Shown here piece by piece: positions 7,218 through 14,349 of a DNA stretch of 14,349 nucleotides. A program made the position numbers and the translations under genes. Below the pieces are notes generated by a model. That model saw only the letters and a list, made by a program, of their open reading frames with translations. It was not told the DNA's origin and searched no databases. This DNA is from Candidatus Thorarchaeota archaeon SMTZ1-83. GTDB lineage: Archaea > Asgardarchaeota > Thorarchaeia > Thorarchaeales > Thorarchaeaceae. The stretch covers positions 1-14,349 of the forward strand of contig LRSK01000038.1 in assembly GCA_001563325.1 (NCBI GenBank), given 5' to 3'. Within the stretch, counting starts at the first letter, position 1; each line of letters begins with the position of its first letter.

Positions 7218-8554
7218 TCATTTCATACAGTCGGCAATACCCTTGTCGAATCTATCAATTGCTTCGTCTATCTGGTCCTTTGTTATCACGTAGCTTGGAA
7301 GCCATCTGATCACGTTGTGCCCCGCGGCAAGCGTCCAAAGATTGTATTTCCTTACGGTAGTCTTGACCACTTCATTTCTAAGCTCTGGGTTTCGCACCTT
7401 TGACTTCTTGTCGTTCACAAACTCGACCCCTGCCATTAAGCCAATACCTCTGACATCTCCGATGACCTCGTGCTTGTCCTTCAGCTCATTCAAGCGTTCA
7501 ATCATGTATGCGCCTTTCTCTGCGTTCTTCTTCAGGAAGCCCTCATCTTCCATGTGCTTCAAGACCCAGAGTGAGGTCAACGCCATCTTGGGTTCTGCGC
7601 CGAAGGTTTCTGAGTGCCTGGAAGTCCCGCTGAACAGCGGGCGCGGACCAACGGCTGCCCCCATGGGATAACCACCACCAAAGGCCTTCCCAACAGCGAT
7701 GTAATCCGGAACAACGTCATAGTTTTCGATAGCCCACCACTTTCCTGTACTTCATCTGAAACGAAATAGCCGCCCGTTTCCTTCGTAACATCGTAGAGTG
7801 CCTTGACAGCCTTTGCAGGAGGAACGTAGAACCCACCCTCCGCGGAGATTGACTCAAAGACTGTGGCTGCGATATCATCTCCCTCCACTCTGATTGCCTC
7901 TCTCAAAGCTTCCGCGCATTCCACACTGCAGTCCTCGACATTCTGTCCGTAGGGGCATCGATAGCAGTATGGATAGAAGACTCTCGTGACATCAACGCCT
8001 TGCGGGAAACCTGCTTTGTGCTTCGCGTTCGATGCTGTAAGAGCCAAGGCATAGCCTGTCCTCCCGTGGAATGCTGGCCTGAAGGCCACGAATCTTCTCC
8101 GTCCTGTCTTGTCCATGGCAGATTTCATGCAGTTTTCGATTGCACGAGCACCGGAAGTGGTCAATGAAGTCTGCTTATCAAAATCCCCAGGTGTGAGTTC
8201 CATGAGTCGCTCTGCCAAGCCCACTTGTGGAATCGAGTCCCAGTTGTTTGACATTATCTCGTGAACCGTGTCCAACACAGACGATTCGAACTCCAAGAAG
8301 GGCTTGTATCTCATCCCAAAGGCACGTACGGCCACTCCGGATGCAAGATCAAGGTATTCATTCCCCTCCAAGTCGTAACAGACAATGCCATCACCCCTGG
8401 TGTGATCGATGACGTTGTACACGTCACGATTCTGAGTCGCTATTGCCTGATGACTGTTGGCTCTGTCAATCCAGTAAGCACTGTCCTTCGCATTCTTCTT
8501 GTCGATGTCCTTTATGCCTAGAGACCTAAGGAGTTCAACATGCTTCTCATCCAT
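7218..8554 (-). pseudogene. Class III aminotransferase (ornithine/4-aminobutyrate type), frame-disrupted
   Basis: Two adjacent frames together encode one class III omega-aminotransferase of about 451 residues. The first frame (ATG 8554 to about 7745) gives residues 1-270 and ends in GGYFVSDEVQ. The second frame (about 7745 to 7218) resumes at GKWWAIENYDVVPDYIAVGK and contains the PLP lysine (GKAFGGGYPMGA), the FSGTSRHSETFG phosphate loop and the C-terminus. The missing piece is the universal S-G-x-G-R-T between DEVQ and GK: six codons plus one base, 19 bases. The first frame reads on out of frame to 7577. A cysteine cluster, YCYRCPYG...DCSVEC, is typical of archaeal members, which include ornithine aminotransferases and amino acid racemases. 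The family's usual SGAEA reads SGARA here (Arg137). The gene opens the operon that continues with the two hydrolases and the carbamoyltransferase, so ornithine is a likely substrate. A real lesion or an assembly error cannot be told apart here. Confidence 0.85.
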
Positions 8555-8600
8555 TCCGAATCACATCCTAGATGTCGTAAGGATAGAACTAGTGCCTCTA

Positions 8601-8609
8601 CTTATTTCT
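8601..8609 (-). promoter_or_regulatory. Possible TATA element of the class III aminotransferase operon
   Basis: On the minus strand AAGAAATAAG lies about 50 bases before the ATG at 8554, an A/T-rich match to an archaeal TATA box in a 92-base intergenic gap. An alternative is CGTATATTCC slightly further upstream (about 8622-8631). The positioning is plausible but the match is weak. Confidence 0.3.
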
Positions 8610-8646
8610 TGGTGATTGAAGGAATATACGAAGCTAAGGCACAATC

Positions 8647-9555
8647 CTAGGCATGAAAGATGATGACAAGCGAAACCCCTATGATAGTAAGAATGGTTCC
8701 TACGGCTACGTTGCGAGTTAGCTTCTCCTTCAAGAAGTAGATTGAGAGGGGAGTAGTGAATAGCGGGGCCGACGCGAGCAGCACCGATGTGGCTGTCGCC
8801 CCGATTTCTTTCACGCTCACAGTGCCGAGAAGCAGGCTAACACCCATTCCGAAGATTCCGGTAATAAGCGCCAATGATGCTATCCTTCTCGTGGGTACCT
8901 GCCGAGGACCTCTGAAGGAAAGCGCGACAACAGGAAGAAGCACTGCAGAACCCGCTATCATCCGTACAAGGTTTCCGTCAATTGGGTCAACATTGACTAG
9001 CCCAAACTGGAACACTGTATCTCCCACAGCCCACAGAAGTGCCGTGCCAAAGGCCAGTGCAATACCAAGTCCTTCCTCACCCTTGAGTCTGGGAGCTTCG
9101 TCATCGTTGACTTGCCGCCTTGCAATCAAACCAACTCCGAAGACAGTAAGAATGACTCCGATTATTCTCATTGGTATGACTGGTTCGCCCAGAAAGAAAG
9201 CAGTGAGAGCATATACGAGCAGTGGGTAACTCATAGCAATCGGAAAGGCTCGCGCAACACCAATCCGTGTCTGACTCATGAAGTACATTCCATCTCCTGC
9301 TACAATCCCAACAATCATTGAAAAGCTCAGAGGCAACCATGATTCTGCGGGTATCTGCAGAATGGTAGGGCGGATTGGAAGAACGGCGATTAGGAATGCA
9401 AGAGGAAGACTGACCCAAATCCTTAGCGCGTTGATGTCTAGCACCCGAATGTCTTCGCTCATTGCACGGTAGATGACATTTGATACTCCGAAGAAGAGCG
9501 TGGCGAGCAATCCAGAAAGTACTCCAATTGAATAGGCATCTAGGCCGAGCTGCAG
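8647..9555 (-). CDS. DMT/EamA-family membrane transporter
   Basis: A hydrophobic protein with about ten predicted membrane segments in two repeats, the pattern of EamA-type drug/metabolite transporters. Repeat one opens with GVLSGLLATLFFGVSNVIYR, and a second EamA unit follows a charged loop (RRQVNDDEAPRLKGEEGLG) at mid-protein, with the typical ending LKEKLTRNVAVGTILTIIGVSLVII. Substrates of the family are diverse (amino acids, nucleosides, metabolites), and none can be assigned. The frame has no ATG, GTG or TTG ahead of the first membrane segment; a TTG at 9510 would cut that segment. A CTG at 9555 with GGAGG 10 bases upstream gives 302 residues with an intact first helix, so I use it. The gene begins 20 bases after the stop of the second MtaA-like methyltransferase and is its operon partner. 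Confidence 0.82.
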   Translation of the reverse strand: MQLGLDAYSIGVLSGLLATLFFGVSNVIYRAMSEDIRVLDINALRIWVSLPLAFLIAVLPIRPTILQIPAESWLPLSFSMIVGIVAGDGMYFMSQTRIGVARAFPIAMSYPLLVYALTAFFLGEPVIPMRIIGVILTVFGVGLIARRQVNDDEAPRLKGEEGLGIALAFGTALLWAVGDTVFQFGLVNVDPIDGNLVRMIAGSAVLLPVVALSFRGPRQVPTRRIASLALITGIFGMGVSLLLGTVSVKEIGATATSVLLASAPLFTTPLSIYFLKEKLTRNVAVGTILTIIGVSLVIIFHA

Positions 9556-9565
9556 GATGCACCAA

Positions 9566-9570
9566 CCTCC
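9566..9570 (-). promoter_or_regulatory. Shine-Dalgarno GGAGG before a possible CTG start
   Basis: GGAGG on the minus strand lies between the methyltransferase stop (9576) and a CTG at 9555, spacing 10 bases. An ATG overlapping it (9572) leads only to a ten-codon frame ending in TAG, so it cannot start the transporter. Confidence 0.45.
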
Positions 9571-9575
9571 ATCGC

Positions 9576-10595
9576 TTATTCCTCACCCTTGCCTGTGCGG
9601 ACAAGAACCTCGACGTTCTCAAGCGGGGTTTCAATGGGAAGGTCGCAGCCCGAACTCAAGATGAGGCCCCCTCTTCCTGATGAGGCGGCCAAGCACTCCT
9701 CTGCCGCTGTCCGAACGTCATGAGTGCTCCCAGTCAGGAGAAGAGATGTATCTACATTCCCAATGATCGCTGCTCGGCCGTTAGCCGTTTCGATTGCGTT
9801 TCCCAAATCAACTGCAGAGTCCAGACTGAGCGCATCAGCTCCTGTCTGACACATGTGGTGTACAATCCTTTGAGTCCTTCCGCAGATGTGAACTGTTGCT
9901 CGACAGCCGCGAGAGTGAATCCTTGAAACCATGCTCTTCAGAAAGGGTTTTGACAACTTCTCAAAGAAGCGGGGAGAAATGATGCTCGTACTAGCAGTGG
10001 GCTCAAGTATCACGATATTGTGAACACCAGCCTCAGCGTAAGCGTCAAGTACTGGTCGGAGGATTTCCTCGCAATGTCCGACTATATCTACCGCCAGTTC
10101 CTGTTCCTCAATTGAGATCTCAAGCAGACGCTCAGCATCAAGCAAGTGGCCTGCCAGCGTGAATGGGCCTATGACGTAGCTGCTGACAAGATGGGTTTCC
10201 AGCAGTTTCTCGGAAAGTATCCTAGCGGCGTCAACAAAGATGGAAATGCGAGTGTCTTCTACTGGAGGAAGTGCTAGGTCCTCCAACCGTCTTGCATCTT
10301 CCACAGGATGACCCTTGACGTAGGGAAAAGCACGGTTCTCAAACACTACTTCAGCACCAAGCGCCTCTGCCTCCACAGTCAAGTCCATGCATGTAAAGAC
10401 ACCGTCATATCCAAACATATCAAGGGCAAGTAGCTGAGACTCAGCCTGTTTCTGAGGATCGTGCACAAGACTCTCGACTGAGAAACTCGAAACTGTAGAT
10501 GAGAACAGACCTACCAAGGGGACCACTGGAGCCCTCTTAGTTTCCTGATAACTCAGTGTTCCTTCAACCAGCTCCAGAGGGGTCTGTTTAGTCAT
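9576..10595 (-). CDS. MtaA/MtbA-like methylcobamide methyltransferase (UroD fold)
   Basis: A 339-residue UroD-fold protein with the zinc-binding set of methylcobamide:coenzyme M methyltransferases: H-x-C in VHICGRT (His236, Cys238) and the distal Cys317 in SSGCDLPIETPLENV. The sequence around the distal Cys is closer to classical MtaA/MtbA than that of the first UroD-family protein in this window. The N-terminus, TPLELVEGTLSYQETKRAPVVP, is the normal family opening, and the ATG at 10595 is the only sensible start. No clear Shine-Dalgarno precedes it. It is the first gene of a two-gene unit with the EamA transporter and is divergent from the hdr operon. Known members pass a methyl group from a corrinoid protein to CoM; in archaea without methyl-CoM reductase, relatives may use other thiol or pterin acceptors, and the window does not say which. 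Confidence 0.88.
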   Translation of the reverse strand: MTKQTPLELVEGTLSYQETKRAPVVPLVGLFSSTVSSFSVESLVHDPQKQAESQLLALDMFGYDGVFTCMDLTVEAEALGAEVVFENRAFPYVKGHPVEDARRLEDLALPPVEDTRISIFVDAARILSEKLLETHLVSSYVIGPFTLAGHLLDAERLLEISIEEQELAVDIVGHCEEILRPVLDAYAEAGVHNIVILEPTASTSIISPRFFEKLSKPFLKSMVSRIHSRGCRATVHICGRTQRIVHHMCQTGADALSLDSAVDLGNAIETANGRAAIIGNVDTSLLLTGSTHDVRTAAEECLAASSGRGGLILSSGCDLPIETPLENVEVLVRTGKGEE

Positions 10596-10666
10596 AGTGT
10601 TCTAGGAGCCGATGCGTGTCCCCCTCTTATGTGGTACGCTAGAGTTGTCTATGAGAACCCTGCCGC

Positions 10667-10676
10667 AATTATATTC
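10667..10676 (-). promoter_or_regulatory. Possible TATA box for the MtaA-like gene
   Basis: GAATATAATT on the minus strand lies about 75 bases before the ATG at 10595, which would give a leader near 50 bases. This is an isolated A/T match in otherwise mixed sequence. Confidence 0.35.
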
Positions 10677-10755
10677 CGTTTTCTATCAACTCATGATTGA
10701 AATCGTGCATCCAATCAGCTGACAATGTTAGAGTCTGCTCATCAAAGATCACAAG

Positions 10756-10807
10756 CTAACCACTCTGGATGTGTACGATTTCGTTTACATTGTTCATCCG
10801 AGGTTAG
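10756..10807. repeat. Layered inverted repeat / hairpin
   Basis: CTAACC (10756-10761) pairs with GGTTAG (10802-10807), then GGATG (10767-10771) with CATCC (10795-10799), then TGTA (10772-10775) with TACA (10786-10789), and CG with CG around a short loop. The arms nest in order with small internal loops, giving a 52-base imperfect hairpin. It could act as RNA structure or as a protein-binding site; it is not followed by a T run, so it does not look like a terminator. Confidence 0.5.
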
Positions 10808-10931
10808 TATGCCGGACATGGAAAAGCGAAAACGAGAGTAAAATCGCAAAGTCTTGGCCACAGAACGTGTTTGTCACAGATTTATCGTGGGATGAACGGT
10901 TTGGACACTAGGGATTCTCTAAGTGTTCGAT

Positions 10932-11026
10932 TTCGAAACCAGAAAGCATCGGCGCGGGCCTTTTCAAAATCGTCAGAGATATAATCACTCAGTCGAACGC
11001 TTCTTGGTTGATATACTGGTTTCGAA
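10932..11026. repeat. 11-base perfect inverted repeat, TTCGAAACCAG/CTGGTTTCGAA
   Basis: TTCGAAACCAG at 10932-10942 recurs as its reverse complement at 11016-11026, separated by 73 bases and flanking the candidate hdr TATA element. The similarity continues: the left copy is preceded by GTGTTCGA, and the right copy, read in reverse, is GTGTTCGAAACCAG, so the left arm looks like the right with a six-base insertion. This is a candidate operator pair. Confidence 0.45.
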
Positions 11027-11161
11027 CACGGAACCCCAGGAGTACGTAGGACCTAGAAAGCGTGGCATTGGCTCTGCCGCTGCCGTGCGTCATCGATCGC
11101 ATTTGCTGACTGTACCTCGACACAATGGTAAGCCCTCCAGGGAATCCGAGCTGCTGGTACT

Positions 11162-11166
11162 AGGTG
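11162..11166 (+). promoter_or_regulatory. Shine-Dalgarno AGGTG for hdrC
   Basis: AGGTG ends 6 bases before the ATG at 11173. The GTG at 11164 is part of this site, which argues against it being the start. Confidence 0.55.
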
Positions 11167-11172
11167 ACGAAC

Positions 11173-11730
11173 ATGGGACAAACGCATGAAGTCAGAACCC
11201 AGAAGGACGATGTTCCAATCCGCGACGAAGATGTGGACCGGGAATTCAAGTACGAAGTGGCCGGTCACTTCGGTGGCGAAGGACTCCTGAGATGCCTGAA
11301 ATGTGGTGCCTGTAGCGGGGGCTGTCCAGTTGGAGCAGTGACCGACTACAGACCTCGGAAAGTACTGGGCAACGTTTTACTGGGCCTGAAAGATCTTGTA
11401 TTATCAAGCGATGACATCTGGATGTGTGCCGCCTGCTTCACATGTGAAGAGCGGTGTGTCCAGGAAGTGAATTTCACCGATGTAGTGACGATTCTTAGGA
11501 ATATGGCTGTCAGGGAGGGTCATGCATCACAGGGATATCTCGACATGGCTCGCACAGTTTCGCAGCATGGGAGAGTCACGCCAGTGACACACTCCGTACA
11601 GAGGATGCGCGAGAAGCTTGGTCTGCCTGAGCTTCAAGAGCCAGACATGGAAGAACTCACTAAGATACTCTCTGCTGCAGGCTTTGACAAGATTCTTGCT
11701 ATCTACACGGGGAGGGACATGTCAGAATGA
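11173..11730 (+). CDS. hdrC: Heterodisulfide reductase subunit C-like ferredoxin protein
   Basis: A 185-residue soluble iron-sulfur protein that relays electrons between HdrA and the HdrB active site. Two classical [4Fe-4S] motifs are visible: C-x2-C-x2-C-x3-C at Cys41, 44, 47, 51 ([12 protein letters not shown]) and at Cys85, 88, 91, 95 ([11 protein letters not shown]), each with the HdrC spacing. The region between and after them ([30 protein letters not shown]) matches the helical parts of HdrC. The ATG at 11173 is preceded by AGGTG. The stop overlaps the hdrB start as ATGA, so expression is coupled. It is the first gene of hdrCBA. Family assignment is firm; the physiological thiol partner (CoM/CoB or another disulfide) is not shown by sequence. 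Confidence 0.93.
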   Translation: MGQTHEVRTQKDDVPIRDEDVDREFKYEVAGHFGGEGLLRCLKCGACSGGCPVGAVTDYRPRKVLGNVLLGLKDLVLSSDDIWMCAACFTCEERCVQEVNFTDVVTILRNMAVREGHASQGYLDMARTVSQHGRVTPVTHSVQRMREKLGLPELQEPDMEELTKILSAAGFDKILAIYTGRDMSE

Positions 11731-12635
11731 AGATGGCGATTGCTTGGGGATGCTTGGTGCCCTCACGAAGGTCGTTGCTAGGTTATGAAGCCGCGACGCG
11801 AAAGGTGCTTGACCACTTGGGTGTTGAAATCGTAGACATACCCAATGAAACGTGTTGCGCACCTTTCTGGATGCAGTCGTTGGATATTACAACTAGCCTC
11901 GCGCTTGCCGCAAGGAATTTGGCCAAGGCAGAGCAGATGGGGCTAGATCTCTTGACTCCGTGCAGCGGTTGCTTCCACTCGTACAAAAGAGTGAATCATA
12001 CGATGAAGAAGTATCCTGGAGTAAAGGAGCGCATTCAGGACATTCTTCGAAGCGCGGGACTTCGCTATGATGGAACGGTTGAGGCCCGTCACCTAGTGGA
12101 TTTCCTCTACACTGACATAGGCATGGATGTTATAAAGAGCAAGATGGTCCGTAACTTGGATGGCATCGAATTGGGCCTCCGCTACGGGTGCCACATGCTC
12201 AAACCTCATGAACTACTCAACATAGAGTACTCTGAGCGTCCAACATTTGCCGATGAGATTATCGAAGGAGTTGGGGCGACATCTAAACAATACATAGGTC
12301 GCCATCGTTGCTGTGGAGGGCTCTTGCGTGGCACGGATGATGACCTTGCTGATGATGTCTTGAAGGAGCGCCTAGTGGACGCAAATGAGGCCGATCTTGA
12401 CAGCCTCGTGACGGTCTGCTCTCTCTGCCACATTCAGCACGATATGGGTCAGAGGATAATCAAGAACAAGTATGGCATTGAGGATCTGGATATTCCCGTT
12501 CTCCACTATCCACAGGTCCTTGCATTGGCATTTGGCTTCAGTCCAAAGGAGATTGGACTTCAACAGCATACTGTCAGCACATCCAAGCTGGTAGCGAAGT
12601 TGAAGATGACCGCCAAAGAGGGAGGTGAAGCATGA
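11727..12635 (+). CDS. hdrB: Heterodisulfide reductase subunit B (two CCG domains)
   Basis: A 302-residue catalytic subunit of heterodisulfide reductase. Both cysteine-rich CCG domains are complete: Cys9, Cys43-Cys44, Cys79-x2-Cys82, and Cys155, Cys195-Cys196, Cys231-x2-Cys234. In characterised HdrB these bind the two non-cubane [4Fe-4S] clusters that split the disulfide. Blocks such as [14 protein letters not shown] and CSLCHIQHD are typical. The first domain has NETCCAPFW rather than the commoner CCG form, a mild variation. The start at 11727 overlaps the hdrC stop; a second ATG at 11733 is also usable. The stop overlaps hdrA (ATGA), giving a coupled hdrCBA unit. The complex is cytoplasmic. 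The presence of full ligand sets argues for activity; the disulfide substrate depends on whether this organism makes CoM and CoB, which is not visible here. Confidence 0.94.
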   Translation: MKMAIAWGCLVPSRRSLLGYEAATRKVLDHLGVEIVDIPNETCCAPFWMQSLDITTSLALAARNLAKAEQMGLDLLTPCSGCFHSYKRVNHTMKKYPGVKERIQDILRSAGLRYDGTVEARHLVDFLYTDIGMDVIKSKMVRNLDGIELGLRYGCHMLKPHELLNIEYSERPTFADEIIEGVGATSKQYIGRHRCCGGLLRGTDDDLADDVLKERLVDANEADLDSLVTVCSLCHIQHDMGQRIIKNKYGIEDLDIPVLHYPQVLALAFGFSPKEIGLQQHTVSTSKLVAKLKMTAKEGGEA

Positions 12636-14349
12636 TGAGTGATGATTCAGCCAGGGTTGGAGTGTTCGTCTGCCACTGTGGATTGAACATAGCTGGAACC
12701 GTTGACTGTCCAGATGTAGCAGAGTTTGCCGGAAAACTACCGGGTGTAGTGCACTCCGACGACCTACTGTTCGCCTGTTCTGATGACGGACAAGAGAATA
12801 TCAAGGACGCCATAAAGGAACACAAGCTAAACAGGGTAGTAGTGGCTTCATGTACGCCACGGACACACGAGCCTGTCTTCCGGGCTTGTGTTGAGGAGGC
12901 CGGCCTTAACCCCTATCTTTACGACCAAGTGAACCTGAGGGAGCATGTGAGTTGGTGTCACATGGACCAGAAGGAGAAGGCCACCAAGAAGGCCAAAGAT
13001 CTGGTCGCCATGTCCGTCCAGCGAGTCAAGATGCTTGAGCCACTCCAACGTCAAACAGTACCAGTAATTCAAAAGACTGCAGTCATCGGAGCTGGCGTTG
13101 CTGGAATCTCAGCAGCACTAGATTTGGCTAACGCAGGATTCGATACCTACCTCATCGAGAAACGACCCACTATCGGTGGTCAAATGGCTCTGCTGGACAA
13201 GGTCTTCCCTCAGAACGATTGCTCTATCTGCATTCTTGGTCCAATAATGTCTGAAGTCGGCCGTCACCCCAGAATCCATCTTCTCTCATATAGTGAGGTT
13301 GAGAGCGTTGAGGGTTACGTAGGTAACTTCACAATAAGGGTCAGAGAGAAGTCTAGGTATATCGACCTTGACAAATGCAACGGATGCGGTCTTTGTGAAA
13401 CCAAGTGTCCCTCAAAGGTCACAAATGAGTATGAGTTTGGCCTGGCCCAAAGGAAGGCAATCTATAGGCCGTTCCCACAGGCGGTCCCCTCCGCCTACAC
13501 AATTGATCCCAAGAACTGCCGCATGCTCACCCAAGGCAAGTGTGGAGTCTGCGCCAAAGTCTGTCCCACGGGAGCGATTGACTACGACATGCAGGATAAG
13601 ATAACTGAGATTGAAGTAGGCACAATTGTAGTTGCCACTGGTTTCGACATTTATGACCCATCAGCCACCAGAGAGTTTGGTTTCAGCGTTCTTGACAACG
13701 TGATCACGAACGTGCAGCTGGAGCGATTGACAAACGCGGCCGGTCCAACGTACGGAAAGGTCAAACGTCCGTCCGACGGAGAAACACCGAGGAACGTGGC
13801 ATTCGTGCAGTGTGTTGGTAGTCGTGACCGAAGAGTGGGACAAGACTATTGCTGTTATTATGGATGCGAGAACTCATTCAAGCAAGCAACTCAGATCAAG
13901 GAGAAATACCCCCAGACGGAAGTCGCCATCTTTGCCACTGATGTTCGAACGCATGGCCTAGGCTACGAGGGGCTGTACAGAAGAGCACGCGAGATGGGGG
14001 TCGTTGTAATCAAGGGACGGCCTTCTGAGATAGAGGAAGACCCTGAAACCAAGTCACTCAAGGTATTAGCAGATGATCTGTATACGGGAGAGAGACTCGA
14101 GATTACATTTGACCTGGTCGTTTTGGCCTCGGCACTCCATCCAAACAAGGATACCCCAGAGTTGGCTCGTAGGCTGAACGTTTCTGTTGGAGAATACGGC
14201 TTCTTCATGGAAGCACATCCCAAACTGAGACCGGTGGATTCTTTTCGGGACGGAGTATTCCTTGCAGGGGCTTGTCTTGGACCAATGGACATTCCAAAGG
14301 CAGTTGCGTATGGAAAGGCCGCAGCAGCTGGAGCTCAGTCCCTAATGGC
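12632..14349 (+). CDS. hdrA: Heterodisulfide reductase subunit A, FAD/iron-sulfur (3' truncated by window edge)
   Basis: The flavin-containing subunit of heterodisulfide reductase, open to the right edge (572 codons visible, most of a normal ~650-residue HdrA). In order: an N-terminal cysteine-rich domain ([33 protein letters not shown]), the FAD dinucleotide motif GAGVAG (153-158) with [10 protein letters not shown], the [18 protein letters not shown] block, a two-cluster ferredoxin insert (Cys249, 252, 255, 259 and Cys296, 304, 307, 311), the QCVGSRD motif, then the C-terminal flavin block [20 protein letters not shown]. The segment after QCVGSRD reads [16 protein letters not shown], where many HdrAs have C-S-R-x-C-C. 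HdrA is the site of flavin-based electron bifurcation in known complexes; partners such as MvhD, FrhB or a hydrogenase would lie outside the window. The ATG at 12632 overlaps the hdrB stop, with GGAGGTGA just upstream. Confidence 0.94.
   Translation, partial: MMSDDSARVGVFVCHCGLNIAGTVDCPDVAEFAGKLPGVVHSDDLLFACSDDGQENIKDAIKEHKLNRVVVASCTPRTHEPVFRACVEEAGLNPYLYDQVNLREHVSWCHMDQKEKATKKAKDLVAMSVQRVKMLEPLQRQTVPVIQKTAVIGAGVAGISAALDLANAGFDTYLIEKRPTIGGQMALLDKVFPQNDCSICILGPIMSEVGRHPRIHLLSYSEVESVEGYVGNFTIRVREKSRYIDLDKCNGCGLCETKCPSKVTNEYEFGLAQRKAIYRPFPQAVPSAYTIDPKNCRMLTQGKCGVCAKVCPTGAIDYDMQDKITEIEVGTIVVATGFDIYDPSATREFGFSVLDNVITNVQLERLTNAAGPTYGKVKRPSDGETPRNVAFVQCVGSRDRRVGQDYCCYYGCENSFKQATQIKEKYPQTEVAIFATDVRTHGLGYEGLYRRAREMGVVVIKGRPSEIEEDPETKSLKVLADDLYTGERLEITFDLVVLASALHPNKDTPELARRLNVSVGEYGFFMEAHPKLRPVDSFRDGVFLAGACLGPMDIPKAVAYGKAAAAGAQSLM

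Larger units (their letters stand above)
10596..11172. other. 577-base divergent intergenic region
   Basis: No convincing protein or tRNA gene is present. It separates the MtaA-like gene (-) from hdrC (+). It contains the TATA-like site of the former, a layered hairpin at 10756-10807, a ten-codon frame (MPDMEKRKRE, 10809-10841) just after it, and an 11-base inverted repeat at 10932-10942/11016-11026. Candidate TATA elements for hdr are ATATAAT (about 10979-10985) and GATATAC (about 11010-11016). Either would leave an hdr leader well over 100 bases long. The region is large compared with other gaps in the window, which are 3-110 bases. Confidence 0.6.

Noticed and set aside
8756..9229. 157-codon plus-strand frame inside the transporter
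   Set aside because: Ser/Thr/Pro-rich antisense shadow of a membrane protein gene.
10596..11172. tRNA or CRISPR in the large intergenic region
   Set aside because: No cloverleaf with a T-loop GTTCRA set and acceptor pairing was found, and there is no regular direct repeat.
10923..11189. 88-codon plus-strand frame ahead of hdrC
   Set aside because: Basic, low-complexity translation with no recognisable motif; it overlaps the hdrC ribosome site and start and covers both arms of the inverted repeat. Most likely a chance frame.

Overview
The window carries archaeal-type gene content and signals. It holds a heterodisulfide reductase set (hdrC-hdrB-hdrA), two uroporphyrinogen-decarboxylase-fold (UroD/MtaA-type) methyltransferases, a corrinoid protein, a strong archaeal TATA box (CTATATAAG) between two divergent genes, and Shine-Dalgarno-led, tightly packed operons. 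No ribosomal or lineage marker is present, so the exact group cannot be read. An Asgard archaeon (for example Thorarchaeia) or another anaerobic acetogenic or methylotrophic archaeon would fit, but that is a guess.

Layout. 1-259 (+): C-terminal end of a class I/II aminotransferase. 269-1945 (-): corrinoid protein followed by a UroD-fold methyltransferase, a compact methyl-transfer pair. 2055-4211 (+): an aminotransferase of the group often annotated as capreomycidine synthase-like, then an ornithine cyclodeaminase/mu-crystallin family protein. 4244-8554 (-): a four-gene operon transcribed as class III aminotransferase (frame broken at about 7745), two tandem arginine deiminase/dimethylargininase-type hydrolases, and an ornithine carbamoyltransferase-like enzyme. 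8647-10595 (-): a second UroD/MtaA-type methyltransferase followed by a DMT/EamA transporter. 10596-11172: a 577-base gene-free divergent region with a hairpin and an inverted repeat. 11173-14349 (+): hdrC, hdrB and a truncated hdrA with overlapping or near-overlapping junctions.

How the parts may fit. The six genes from 2055 to 8554 all point to arginine, citrulline and ornithine. Guanidino hydrolysis would give citrulline, carbamoyl transfer would link citrulline with ornithine and carbamoyl phosphate, and ornithine would leave either by cyclodeamination to proline or by transamination. Around this island sit methyl-transfer enzymes and a thiol/disulfide electron-transfer complex. If the guanidino hydrolases act on N-methylated arginine they would release methylamines, which could tie the halves together; this is speculation.

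Points worth a second look are an exact 19-base in-frame-breaking loss in the class III aminotransferase, two likely CTG start codons each led by GGAGG, a carbamoyltransferase lacking the usual ornithine-binding Asp of the SMG loop, two hydrolase paralogs that differ at conserved active-site-region positions, and palindromic structure in the hdr upstream region.
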